Positions 1-8,567 of a DNA stretch of 64,000 nt are shown here, piece by piece. Source of the DNA: CAVPOO01 sp963707015 (GTDB taxonomy: Bacteria > Pseudomonadota > Gammaproteobacteria > Thiohalobacterales > Thiohalobacteraceae). The notes under the pieces are model-generated. The model ran no database searches, was not told where the DNA came from, and saw only the letters and a program-made list of their open reading frames with translations. A program made the translations under genes and the position numbers. The stretch is from contig CAVPOO010000012.1 in the NCBI GenBank assembly GCA_963707015.1, positions 1 to 64,000 on the forward strand. Direction: 5' to 3'. How positions within the stretch are numbered: position 1 is the stretch's first letter; every line of letters starts with the position of its first letter.

Positions 1-1
1 C

Positions 2-346
2 TTCGGTGGCCAGAAACGCGAGCAGGATCCCGTCTATTCGATCCAGGGACATTTCATTTACAGTTTCGGGCGTGGTGTATGGGGTGCACTCGACGGGACA
101 TATTTCAGGGGTGGACGCACCAAAACCGACGGTATTAGACGCGATGACTCGCAGGAAAACACGCGCATCGGTGCGACCCTTGCGTTACCGGTAAACCGTT
201 ACAACTCGGTCAAGCTCTATGCATCCACGGGGGTGACGGCGCGCACCGGTGGTGACTTCAACACCATCGGAGCGGCCTGGCAGTTTCGTTGGGGTGGAGG
301 CCTTCCTCCAGTGGCTGGAGAGTCTGGGGCGCATCCGCCCCGTTAA
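2..346 (+). CDS. Outer-membrane beta-barrel protein, C-terminal part (MetA-pathway transporter-like)
   Basis: Only the last 114 codons are present; the gene begins before the window. The protein has alternating polar and aromatic residues typical of barrel strands (FIYSFGRGVWGALDGTYF, then a strand ending in AAWQFRWGG), and an RTGGDF turn. This resembles the C-terminal strands of the family annotated as putative transporters of the phenol-degradation MetA pathway. It would sit in the outer membrane; its substrate is unknown. The frame stays open from base 2 to a TAA. A short Gly/Pro-rich tail follows the last strand, which is unusual for a barrel that normally ends on an aromatic residue. Family assignment is by resemblance only. 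Confidence 0.55.
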   Translation, partial: FGGQKREQDPVYSIQGHFIYSFGRGVWGALDGTYFRGGRTKTDGIRRDDSQENTRIGATLALPVNRYNSVKLYASTGVTARTGGDFNTIGAAWQFRWGGGLPPVAGESGAHPPR

Positions 347-393
347 TGATAATCTGTCCGCTAAACAACACATAAAACACAGGAGAGTCAGAC

Positions 394-984
394 ATGTCTA
401 TGAATCGAATGATCAGCACGCTGAAGCGCTGGTTCCTGAGTGCCTCAGTCGTGTTGATCACGTTGGTGGCGCTTTCCCCTGCGCGCGCCGCTACGCTGGC
501 CGAAGTCAGCTTGCCGGACGACGCGACGGTGGGGGACAAGACAGTGGTGTTAAACGGCCTGGGTTTGCGCACCGCCACCCTGCTCAAGGTCAAGGTCTAT
601 GTCATTGGGCTGTACCTTGAGAGCAAGAGCAGTGATCCCCAGGCCATCATCGAGTCCGGCGAGAACAAGCGCATCGCCATGCATTTCGTGCACAAGGTCA
701 CGGCCAAGGAGCTCCGCGGTGGCTGGACCGAGGGCTTCGAAGATAACACCAAAGACGTGGCTGGTATCAAAGATGAAATCGCGAAATTCAATGCGAGCAT
801 GCGCGATGTGAAGAAAGGCGACAGCATCGTGCTGGATTTCTCGGGCGATACGGTGGATGTGCTGATCAACGACACCAGGATCGATAGCGTAACAGGCAAG
901 GCGTTTCAGCAGGCTGCGCTGGCCATCTGGCTCGGCCCCAAGCCACCGAACGACGCGCTCAAGCAGGGCATCCTCGGTCGCTAG
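394..984 (+). CDS. Chalcone-isomerase-like exported protein
   Basis: A 196-residue protein with a signal peptide (hydrophobic stretch near residues 17-30, cleavage after ARA). The motif VLNGLGLRTATLLKVKVYV followed by GLYLE is the signature of bacterial chalcone isomerase-like proteins (chalcone_3 type). A middle segment with HFVHKVTAKEL and a C-terminal AIWLGPKPPNDALKQGILG end also fit this family. Members are periplasmic, and their bacterial function is not established; the plant isomerase activity should not be assumed. An AGGAGA ribosome site lies just before the ATG. It stands alone between the partial barrel gene and the DUF2845-like gene, on the same strand. Confidence 0.85.
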   Translation: MSMNRMISTLKRWFLSASVVLITLVALSPARAATLAEVSLPDDATVGDKTVVLNGLGLRTATLLKVKVYVIGLYLESKSSDPQAIIESGENKRIAMHFVHKVTAKELRGGWTEGFEDNTKDVAGIKDEIAKFNASMRDVKKGDSIVLDFSGDTVDVLINDTRIDSVTGKAFQQAALAIWLGPKPPNDALKQGILGR

Positions 985-1076
985 TCCTGAGCCGCGTTGT
1001 TCACTGGTGAAGAACCCGACCGCCGGGCGGTTGTGCAGCTTCTACACTTAAAGCGCGAAAAGAGAGGAGTGAGGAC

Positions 1077-1349
1077 ATGAAGACTTTGTCGAAAACGGCT
1101 TTGTGGGTGGCGCTTGCGCTGGGCACTCAGGGTGCGATGGCGGAGCTGATGCGGTGTGGCGACACAATCATCGACGACGCACAGGAGGTGCCGGTGACTC
1201 AGGAGCAGGTGCTGGCAGCGTGCGGGCAGCCCTCCTTCAGGCAACCCGGGCAGTGGATCTACGAGCAACCGGGCGATTTGACCAGGATTCTGCAGTTTGC
1301 CGCGGACGGCAACCTGCAGAGCATCACGGAGCAGCCTGCCAGCGAGTGA
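1077..1349 (+). CDS. DUF2845-like small exported protein
   Basis: A 90-residue protein with a signal peptide ending near GAMA (residue 21). The mature part starts with MRCGDTIID and contains a second cysteine in VLAACGQPS, giving the conserved Cys pair of the DUF2845 family. The remainder (QWIYEQPGDLTRILQFAADGNLQSI) matches the family's short beta-rich body. The function is unknown and the location is probably periplasmic. A strong AGAGGAG ribosome site precedes the ATG. Its TGA overlaps the ATG of the next short reading frame by one base. Confidence 0.75.
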   Translation: MKTLSKTALWVALALGTQGAMAELMRCGDTIIDDAQEVPVTQEQVLAACGQPSFRQPGQWIYEQPGDLTRILQFAADGNLQSITEQPASE

Positions 1350-1504
1350 TGGCGATGGAGGAACTTGCATTTCCGTGGCTTAATCAGCAGGGTGGACCGT
1401 TGCGAGGCGATCGCAAGGGCGAATTCAAGAACGACAACATTGACTTTCTGGCGCTGAGCCTGAACTGGAAATTCCAGCCACACAAGCCAAACTTGAGACG
1501 CTGA
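1349..1504 (+). pseudogene. Short reading frame resembling the last strands of an outer-membrane barrel
   Basis: A 51-codon frame squeezed between two genes with one-base overlaps at both ends (TGATG at each junction). It contains GEFKNDNIDFLALSLNWKF, which looks like the final beta strands of an outer-membrane protein, followed by a short basic tail. It has no signal peptide and is too short to form a barrel. It is most simply a decayed 3' remnant of a barrel gene whose body was lost, or a translated spacer that couples the DUF2845-like gene to the multiheme cytochrome. Both readings are inference. Confidence 0.35.
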
Positions 1505-3735
1505 TGCAGCGGAAGATTGTGTTTTTTCTGGCGGGGCTTGTCCTTTGCGAAGCCACCGTTGCCGGTGAAGCAGCGCCGGCAGAGTATGTTGGACGTTCAG
1601 TCTGCGCCGAATGTCATGCACAGCAGGAGGCGCAATGGACCGGGTCTCATCACGACCTGGCTATGCAGCCGGCTACCGCCGCGACCGTGCTGGGCAACTT
1701 CGATGATGCCAGCCTGACCCAGTTTGGTGTGAGCACATCCTTTTACAGAAAGGATGGCACATTCATGGTTCGAACCGAAGGGCCAGACGGCAAGCTCCAG
1801 GACTACCAGATCGCGTACACCTTCGGTGTCGACCCGCTGCAACAATACCTGATCGAATTCCCGGATGGGCGCTTCCAAGCGTTAAGCCTGGCCTGGGACA
1901 CGCGACCGAAAGGGCAGGGTGGCCAGCGCTGGTTCCATCTCTATCCCGACGAGAAGATCAGCCAGGATGACGAGTTGCACTGGACACGGCCCAGTCAGAA
2001 CTGGAACAGCATGTGTGCAGAATGTCATTCGACGCAGCTGAAGAAGAACTACGATCCCGCCACCAGGACATTCTCGACAACCTGGTCGGAAATCGATGTC
2101 TCCTGTGAAGCCTGCCATGGACCGGGGTCGGATCATGTGACCTGGGCCCGGCGTAAGCCGGGCTGGGAGAAGCTTGCGGCGAGTCAGGGCCTGATACTGT
2201 CACTCGATGAGCGCCGCGACATCGACTGGAAAATCAACCCGGAAACCGGAAACGCCGCTCGCAGTAAAGTCCGCAACAGTGACAAGGAGATTGAGATGTG
2301 CGCCCGCTGTCATTCCCGGCGCAGCCCGATAAGCCGTGACTATGTGCATGGCGAGCCACTACTGAATCACTATCTCCCCAGTCTGCTGGACGAGCGTCTG
2401 TATTACGCCGATGGTCAGATGGATGACGAGGTCTATGTCTACGGCTCCTTCCTACAGAGCAGGATGTATCACGCCGGTGTTACGTGCAGTGATTGCCATG
2501 AGCCACACAGCTTGGCCTTGCGAGTGCCCGGCAACGGCGTGTGTCTGCAATGTCACCAGGCAGCCAGATACGATCAATCCAGCCACCACTTTCACGAGCC
2601 CGGTTCCGAGGGGGCGAGCTGCGCGGAATGCCACATGCCACCCAGAACCTACATGGTGATCGATGCCCGTCATGATCACAGTATGCGCATCCCGCGCCCG
2701 GATCTTTCGGTGAAGCTGGGGACGCCCAACGCGTGCAATAACTGTCATCAGGATAAGGATGCCGAGTGGGCGACTGAGCAGGTGAAGACCTGGTACGGCC
2801 ATACGCCGAGAGGCTTCCAGGCGTACGCCGAAGCCTTGCACGCCGCGCGGCATGAAGAACCGGACAGCGGAGACAGGCTGGCGGCGTTGATTCGGAACAC
2901 GGAGACACCGGATATTGCGCGCGCAACCGCGCTGGGTCAGATCGGCGCGTACCTGAGCCCTGCGATCATTGATGTGCTGACACTGGGACTATCAGATAAT
3001 GACCCAGTCGTTCGCGCCGCCGCTGTGTCGGCGTTGGAATATGTGCCATCCGAAATACGCGTGCGACTGGCATTCCCGATGCTGGACGACCCTGTGCGTG
3101 CGGTGCGCATCGAGGCGGCGCGGGTGCTGGCGTCCATCCCGGCAGGCGAACTGTCGACGGAGCAAGCGGCGTTGCGGCAGAACGCCCTGCAGGAAGCCGT
3201 CATGGCCCAGCAGGTCAATGCCGAACGCCCCGAGGCGCAGACCAATCTCGGCAACCTGTATGCCGCACTGGGCGAATCAGAGAAGGCGGTTGCGGCGTAC
3301 AAGACAGCTATCGATCTCAATCCGGTCTATGTCCCTGGCTACGTCAATCTGGCGGACCTTTATCGGGCGCAGGGCAAGGAAACGAAGGCGGAAAACCTAT
3401 TGCGCCGGGCGGCCAAGGTGAGTCCCGAGAATGCGGACGTACACTATGCGTTAGGGTTGTCCCTGGTGCGGCAAAAGCGCGCGGATGAAGGGATTGATGA
3501 ACTCCGCCTGGCGTCCACGTTAAACCCCGATAGTGCGCGTTATATTTATGTATACGCCGTCGCTCTGAATTCAACGGGTGAGCCGGAACAGGCGGTCATG
3601 ATCTTGCAGGGTGCGCACAATCAGCATCCGAATAACCGTGACATCCTGAGCGCCCTGGTGGCGTTCCATCGTGACCTGGGGAATGCGGCGGCTGCGCGTA
3701 GCTATGCGGAAAAGCTGCGTACAATTTCACCTTGA
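1504..3735 (+). CDS. Octaheme c-type cytochrome with HEAT and TPR repeats
   Basis: A 743-residue exported protein with a signal peptide near residues 5-21. Eight CxxCH heme-binding motifs are visible, starting near residues 34, 171, 201, 266, 328, 347, 373 and 411, with many additional His residues available as distal ligands. After the heme region comes a HEAT-like segment (about 465-545, repeated VRAAAVSALE / VRIEAARVLA) and then TPR repeats to the end (about 575-735). The protein is therefore a periplasmic electron-transfer module joined to a protein-binding scaffold. The redox partner is unknown and no reductase active-site signature was recognised. The start overlaps the previous stop by one base. 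Confidence 0.85.
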   Translation: MQRKIVFFLAGLVLCEATVAGEAAPAEYVGRSVCAECHAQQEAQWTGSHHDLAMQPATAATVLGNFDDASLTQFGVSTSFYRKDGTFMVRTEGPDGKLQDYQIAYTFGVDPLQQYLIEFPDGRFQALSLAWDTRPKGQGGQRWFHLYPDEKISQDDELHWTRPSQNWNSMCAECHSTQLKKNYDPATRTFSTTWSEIDVSCEACHGPGSDHVTWARRKPGWEKLAASQGLILSLDERRDIDWKINPETGNAARSKVRNSDKEIEMCARCHSRRSPISRDYVHGEPLLNHYLPSLLDERLYYADGQMDDEVYVYGSFLQSRMYHAGVTCSDCHEPHSLALRVPGNGVCLQCHQAARYDQSSHHFHEPGSEGASCAECHMPPRTYMVIDARHDHSMRIPRPDLSVKLGTPNACNNCHQDKDAEWATEQVKTWYGHTPRGFQAYAEALHAARHEEPDSGDRLAALIRNTETPDIARATALGQIGAYLSPAIIDVLTLGLSDNDPVVRAAAVSALEYVPSEIRVRLAFPMLDDPVRAVRIEAARVLASIPAGELSTEQAALRQNALQEAVMAQQVNAERPEAQTNLGNLYAALGESEKAVAAYKTAIDLNPVYVPGYVNLADLYRAQGKETKAENLLRRAAKVSPENADVHYALGLSLVRQKRADEGIDELRLASTLNPDSARYIYVYAVALNSTGEPEQAVMILQGAHNQHPNNRDILSALVAFHRDLGNAAAARSYAEKLRTISP

Positions 3736-3781
3736 ATTGTTGATAGCAGAACGACCAGGCCAGGCCGAATGGTACTCACAA

Positions 3782-3908
3782 TGTAGGGTGGGTTAGGCGC
3801 GCAGTTTGTGCCGTAACCCACCGGCTGTGCCGGCGGGCATCAAAACAATGCGTTGTCTTGCTTCGCAAACCCTGGTGGGTTACGCAAAAAGCGCTAACCC
3901 ACCCTACA
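3782..3908. repeat. Palindromic TAGGGTGGGTTA repeat, copy 1
   Basis: The left end reads TGTAGGGTGGGTTAGGCG and the right end CGCTAACCCACCCTACA, inverted with respect to each other. Inside are a second inverted pair (CCGTAACCCACC and GGTGGGTTACG) and a GC hairpin. A second copy lies at 12931-13059 and shares most of the sequence including the internal GTTGCTTCGCAA-like block. This copy sits between two convergent genes, so a transcript from either side could fold it into a long stem. No gene is seen in the rest of 3736-3956. Confidence 0.85.
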
Positions 3909-3956
3909 TTGCGACTGACATACGCTCGGCGTAGACGTTGTGTCACGACTGGAAAT

Positions 3957-5057
3957 CTAGCGACTCACGGGGACAGTCAGAACGGGTGCGGCCGAGGCCT
4001 TGCCAGTGCTCTCGGCGATGGTGACAGACCACAGCGTGCTCAGCAGTCTGAAAAACCGCTTGGTGGCTTGATCTCTTTCATCGATATAGAACCACCCGTC
4101 CCGATGTTCCACGGCCACGTAGGCATGCTCCGGTCGGGCCTTGGCGTAGCGAATCCGCAGTTCTCTTCCCACCGGGCCGGGCGCCGGGTAGCTTGTGGTG
4201 ACACCGTTTCGTTGGTCATCATCCGGTACCTCAATGGCGGCCGACAGGATTTCCAACAGATCGAAGACCGAATGTGTGGTGATGCCGATCCCGCCTGTGT
4301 CGCGTCCTTCCAGCGCCAGGGAGACCGGCAGAACGACCGATTTTAACTGGTCTTGCGGCGCGGAAAGCCCCAAGAGACCCAGCAGTTCGCTGACCTCCGC
4401 CGCATGGGTCGGCGCGTAGTGATGGATGACGACCGAGAAACGGCCCTTATGCTGCGGGTCCTCGACCCAGTTCAGACGATGCGCCTGGGTGAGTTCCGTC
4501 ATAAGTGTAACGAAGCGGGGGAAGCGTGGATCGGGCTCGGCCGAGGCGAACAGAAAATCCGGGTTATGAATGCCATTCACGCTCGAGACGAGGGTTGTGT
4601 AGATATAGGTCGGGTCAGTCAGGGCTGCCGCAAGCTGCGCGAACGCCGTCATGGGCACCGGGGAAAACAGCTGCTGCGTATATTTTTCCCCCTCAACGGG
4701 CGTGTAGGAGATGGTGGGATTCTCTTCGTAGACGACGCCAGCGCTGAAGGGCACCAGGTTTCCGGCGAAGTTGTCATCATCGCCAAACCCCAGCTGCATG
4801 CCGGTGCTGGTGGCGACGCTGACATTGGCGGTGACGCTGACCACGGCGAGCAGGCTACCTCTTTCTTCATACCGGTTACGGATGACAACCATCAGCATTT
4901 GCTGGTTGTTGGTCTCGGTGATGGCTTCGTTGTAAGCGAGCCGTCCGCTGCGGATGGCGGTAGGTCCTACCGCAGTACAGCCAGTCAGCAGGCAGCTAAG
5001 CATGCACGCAGTCACCAGATTGCGATTCATGCCGGTTGGGTAGCGACTCGATTTCAT
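3957..5057 (-). CDS. Lipoprotein of unknown function
   Basis: A 366-residue protein whose N-terminus has a lipobox (LLTGC, Cys27), so it is expected to be lipid-anchored after signal peptidase II cleavage. A GGAG ribosome site about eight bases before the ATG supports this start; a second ATG at 5030 would also leave an intact lipoprotein signal. The early segment SGRLAYNEAITETNNQQMLM resembles uncharacterised proteobacterial lipoproteins. No catalytic motif is recognised. It is transcribed convergently with the octaheme cytochrome gene, with the palindromic repeat between them, and divergently from the AsmA-family gene. Confidence 0.7.
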   Translation of the reverse strand: MKSSRYPTGMNRNLVTACMLSCLLTGCTAVGPTAIRSGRLAYNEAITETNNQQMLMVVIRNRYEERGSLLAVVSVTANVSVATSTGMQLGFGDDDNFAGNLVPFSAGVVYEENPTISYTPVEGEKYTQQLFSPVPMTAFAQLAAALTDPTYIYTTLVSSVNGIHNPDFLFASAEPDPRFPRFVTLMTELTQAHRLNWVEDPQHKGRFSVVIHHYAPTHAAEVSELLGLLGLSAPQDQLKSVVLPVSLALEGRDTGGIGITTHSVFDLLEILSAAIEVPDDDQRNGVTTSYPAPGPVGRELRIRYAKARPEHAYVAVEHRDGWFYIDERDQATKRFFRLLSTLWSVTIAESTGKASAAPVLTVPVSR

Positions 5058-5265
5058 ATGGGGGCTCCAGGCTTGCAGTATGCTTATTGTTCCAGGTGCT
5101 GGCGGCCTGCCGGCGGTCCAGCGACACCCTCACTAACCTTACCCGCAGGTGGTTGGGAAGCAAGCGAAACAGACCATCCGGCATCACAGTGTGGCAAACT
5201 AACGGGTATGAGTGTACGGGATCCAGTCAGCGCATGGTAACTCGCAACACAATCGGGGATGAGCC

Positions 5266-8200
5266 TTGAGCAGGCGGCTGCGCCTCGGGCTTGCGCTTAT
5301 TGCCGTACTGGTCATCGGGCTCCCTGCGGCTGCTGCCGTCTTCCTCTACACGGCGGACTACAACCGCTACAAGGGGCTGATTGCGGACGCTTTCACGGAT
5401 GCGACCGGCCGGCAGCTCGCGATAAAGGGAGACCTGACGATCGCGATCTCACTGCTACCTGAGATCGTCGTAACAGATGTGACACTGGCCAACGCGCCCT
5501 GGGCCTCGCAGCCCCAGATGGCGCACATCGGCCAGCTCCGGGTACGTCTCAAGTTGCTCCCGCTGCTGATGAGAGATGTCGACATCACGCGGATCAAACT
5601 GATCGACACCGATCTGCTGTTGGAGACCGATGCCAGTGGTCAGGCTAACTGGCAGTTCAACCCGAAGGCTACCCCGCGCACGGGCGTTGGCAGGAGAGGC
5701 GTGGCCGTGGAGCAGCTCGCGGTCGAGCGGCTTGCCGTTACCTTGCACGGCGGGGACACAGGTTCACCACCCACACACTACAACCTGGACAGCTTCAAGC
5801 TGACCCGCTCTGCGGCAGCCGATTCAATGGCCGTTGAGCTCAAGGGCAGTTCAAACGGGCAACCCGTGACGCTGTCCGGGCAAATCGGGCCGTTAGAGGA
5901 CCTGTTTGCCGGCGTTCGTTTTCCGCTCACACTCTCCGGTGACGTTGCCGGCACAGCGATCAAACTCCACGGCGAGATGGGTAATGCCTTGACGTTTGAA
6001 GGACTCGACCTGACGGTCCAGGCATCGGGAACCGACCTCGCCACATTGGGTACAGCGATCGCGGTCAAACTCCCGCAGACGGATGGCTTCGACATGACGG
6101 CGCACCTCACCGGCAGCGGTGACGACCTGACCCTCCAGGAAGCGCGTGGCAGCGTCAGCCATAAGAGCATTAAGCTCGCGATAAACGGGGAGATTGGCGA
6201 CCTCAACGTGCTCGAGGATATTCGGTTGGAACTGAAGGGCTCAGGCAACGATCTGGCCGAGCTCAGTTCGATCACTGGTGAAACGCTGCCGAAAACGGGC
6301 CCGTTCGAGGTCAACGGCAAGCTCGCAGGTACGGCCAAGGCACTGGCCCTCAGTGAGGCGCAGGGGACCATCGGACAGCAGAGCATCAAGGTCGCGTTGG
6401 CGGGCAAGATCGGCGACCTGATCGCGCTTGAGGGCATCGATCTTAACCTGAAGGGCTCGGGCAACGATCTGGCCGAGCTCAGTTCGATCGCCGGTGAGAC
6501 GCTGCCGCAAACGGGCCCGTTCGAGGTCAGCGGCAAGCTCACAGGTACGGCCAAGGCACTGGCGCTCAGTGAGGCGCAGGGGACCATCGGCCGGCAGAGC
6601 ATCAAGGTCGCGTTGGCGGGCAAGATCGGCGACCTGATCGCCCTTGCGGGCATTGATCTTAACCTGAAGGGCTCGGGCAACGATCTGGCCGAGCTCAGTT
6701 CGATCACCGGTGAAACGCTGCCGAAAACGGGCCCCTTCCAAGTCAGCGGCAAACTGACAGGCTCGGCCAAGGCACTGGCCCTCAGTGAGGCGCAGGGGAC
6801 GATCGGCCGGCAGAGCATCAAGGTCTCGTTGGCGGGCAAGGTCGATGACCTGATGACACTGAAGGGTATCAGCCTGGGTGTTAAGGGCTCGGGGAAGAAT
6901 CTTGGCGAGCTGCGCAGCCTGCTCGGCGACAAGCTCCCCGACACGGGCCTCTTTTCTGCCACGGCTCGGTTGACGGGCTCCGCTCAGGCGCTGGCCGTTC
7001 GTAATCTGCGCGGCAATATCAGACAGGGGACCTCGCAGCTGACGGTTTCCGGCAAGGTTGGCGATCTTCTACAGCTTGCCGGCATCGACCTCAGTCTGGA
7101 GGGGTCGGGTAAGAACCTGGGTGAGCTGGGACCCCTGTTTGATACCGAGCTACCGGACCTGGGGCCGTTCCGCATAAACGGGCAGCTTAGCGGATCCGAC
7201 ACGCTGTTGGAGCTGAAGAACTTCTTCGCCAGCGTCGATCGGAGCGACTTCACGGGATGGGCAAAGGTAGAGTTCGCGAAGCGGCCCAGGGTCACGGTAA
7301 GGCTGGAATCGGGTCTGATCGACTTCACCCGGATCATGGAGCAAATGCAAGGCAAGACGAAGGCAGAAGAGGCCGAGGCCGGTGAACCGAGGCAGGCCCT
7401 ATTCTCCGATGAGCCCTTGCCGTTCGATGTCCTTGACGCCGTGGATGCCGACATTGCGTTTAACGCCCGCAACATCAAGGCCCGCGACGCGGCATTGGAG
7501 TTTGGACAGCTGGCGTTGCGACTCGATGCGGGGGACCTGCGCGTGGAGAAGCTGGAAGCCACATACCGGGGCACCAAGGTCTCGGCAAACCTGAACCTGA
7601 CGGCAGGCACGCCTGCGAATGTGGCCATGAAGTTCCTGGTTCAGGGCTTCGACCTGGGCCGCTTTCTCAAGGAGACCCATACCTCGCAAGTCGTCGAAGG
7701 TCAGGTCGATTTCGCCGCGGACCTCAAGAGCCAGGGTGATTCGCCTCACCGTCTCATGGCGAACCTGGATGGGGTCACCGGTGCCGTCATCGGCAAGGGC
7801 TATGCGCCGCGTTTTCTGGACCTCCTCGCGCAAGACCTCTCGCGCCGCGTGATCACAATCTGGGGTCGCCACAATAAGGCTGGAGAGCTCAACTGCGGCG
7901 TGATTCAGTTCACCACTAAACAGGGTATCGCCACGAGCGATGCATTTTTGTTCGATACCCAGCTCGCCATCCTGAAAGGCGATGGCGAGATCAACCTCGC
8001 GACGGAACAACTCGATTTTGTCCTTTCCCCAAAGCCCAAGGACAGCAGCCTGTTCAGCCTGGCGACGAAGCTGCATGTCACCGGCAGCATTCTCGACCCC
8101 AGAGTAAGACCAGATACACGGTCCGTGGTAAAAAAAGGTGCCAAGGCACTCAGCGCGCTCGTCCTGGGTCCGGCGGGACTGCTGGTGCCTTTCGTGAGGA

Positions 8201-8271
8201 CTGGTGCGCGCAGTTCACACGTTTGCGATATCCAGGAGCTCAAGAGCAGGGTTGAGAGCATCTACGACTAA
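5266..8271 (+). CDS. AsmA-family protein with internal tandem repeats
   Basis: A 1001-residue protein starting at TTG; no in-frame ATG lies between the upstream stop region and this codon. Residues 5-28 form one N-terminal membrane segment, followed by the AsmA signature (DYNRYKGLIADAFTDATGRQLAIKGDL, continuing to VTDVTLANAPW). The C-terminal part carries the conserved AsmA end (GKGYAPRFLDLLAQDL, then LNCGVIQFTTKQGIATSDAFLFDT). AsmA-like proteins are anchored in the inner membrane, span the periplasm and are implicated in phospholipid transport to the outer membrane. The middle is expanded by repeats 72 residues long (see repeat entry), making it longer than E. coli AsmA (about 617 residues). 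Confidence 0.9.
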   Translation: MSRRLRLGLALIAVLVIGLPAAAAVFLYTADYNRYKGLIADAFTDATGRQLAIKGDLTIAISLLPEIVVTDVTLANAPWASQPQMAHIGQLRVRLKLLPLLMRDVDITRIKLIDTDLLLETDASGQANWQFNPKATPRTGVGRRGVAVEQLAVERLAVTLHGGDTGSPPTHYNLDSFKLTRSAAADSMAVELKGSSNGQPVTLSGQIGPLEDLFAGVRFPLTLSGDVAGTAIKLHGEMGNALTFEGLDLTVQASGTDLATLGTAIAVKLPQTDGFDMTAHLTGSGDDLTLQEARGSVSHKSIKLAINGEIGDLNVLEDIRLELKGSGNDLAELSSITGETLPKTGPFEVNGKLAGTAKALALSEAQGTIGQQSIKVALAGKIGDLIALEGIDLNLKGSGNDLAELSSIAGETLPQTGPFEVSGKLTGTAKALALSEAQGTIGRQSIKVALAGKIGDLIALAGIDLNLKGSGNDLAELSSITGETLPKTGPFQVSGKLTGSAKALALSEAQGTIGRQSIKVSLAGKVDDLMTLKGISLGVKGSGKNLGELRSLLGDKLPDTGLFSATARLTGSAQALAVRNLRGNIRQGTSQLTVSGKVGDLLQLAGIDLSLEGSGKNLGELGPLFDTELPDLGPFRINGQLSGSDTLLELKNFFASVDRSDFTGWAKVEFAKRPRVTVRLESGLIDFTRIMEQMQGKTKAEEAEAGEPRQALFSDEPLPFDVLDAVDADIAFNARNIKARDAALEFGQLALRLDAGDLRVEKLEATYRGTKVSANLNLTAGTPANVAMKFLVQGFDLGRFLKETHTSQVVEGQVDFAADLKSQGDSPHRLMANLDGVTGAVIGKGYAPRFLDLLAQDLSRRVITIWGRHNKAGELNCGVIQFTTKQGIATSDAFLFDTQLAILKGDGEINLATEQLDFVLSPKPKDSSLFSLATKLHVTGSILDPRVRPDTRSVVKKGAKALSALVLGPAGLLVPFVRTGARSSHVCDIQELKSRVESIYD
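6019..7200 (+). repeat. 216-bp in-frame tandem repeat within the AsmA-family gene
   Basis: The same position of the unit (xxGSGxxLxEL) recurs at 6019, 6235, 6451, 6667, 6883 and 7099, exactly 216 bp (72 codons) apart. Units starting at 6235, 6451 and 6667 are nearly identical at DNA level, including the GLTGTAKALALSEAQGTIG-type segment; the flanking units are diverged. This indicates recent tandem duplication on top of an older repeat array. Each unit probably adds a set of beta strands to the elongated periplasmic domain. Confidence 0.9.
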
Positions 8272-8439
8272 ACATAGTTGATAGAAGGTGGGTGAATAAA
8301 GTTGCTCCAGTCAGTGCTTATCTGGGGGGCGCTATGCTGGCTGGGTTATTTCAATCCGGATTCCCGGTAACGGATGCGGAAGAATGCTCTCTCAGATCAA
8401 GCCATGACACACACGGCTGGTCAATTATATCATCCCATC

Positions 8440-8479
8440 ACGTCAGGCAAGAAACCTCAATCCGACAGACTCCTGACGT
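8440..8479. promoter_or_regulatory. Inverted repeat upstream of the decayed RND operon (possible operator)
   Basis: ACGTCAGG at 8440-8447 and CCTGACGT at 8472-8479 form a perfect 8-bp inverted repeat with 24 bases between. It lies about 90 bases before the RND reading frame, in the 296-bp gap 8272-8567 that otherwise holds no convincing gene. A regulator binding site is plausible because RND operons often have one here, but no regulator gene is adjacent, so this remains a guess. Confidence 0.3.
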
Positions 8480-8567
8480 CTTTCTCAGATCAGGCAGCCA
8501 TCGGTCCAAAAGGTTTTGACGAGGTACAGTTTGTCTGTTCTCTGCCACGGCTAACGACCGGTATTCT

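Noticed and set aside
8292..8519. 75-codon reading frame upstream of the RND remnant
   Set aside because: No ribosome site or domain, odd composition (Ser/His/Arg-rich), and it overlaps the inverted repeat; probably chance.
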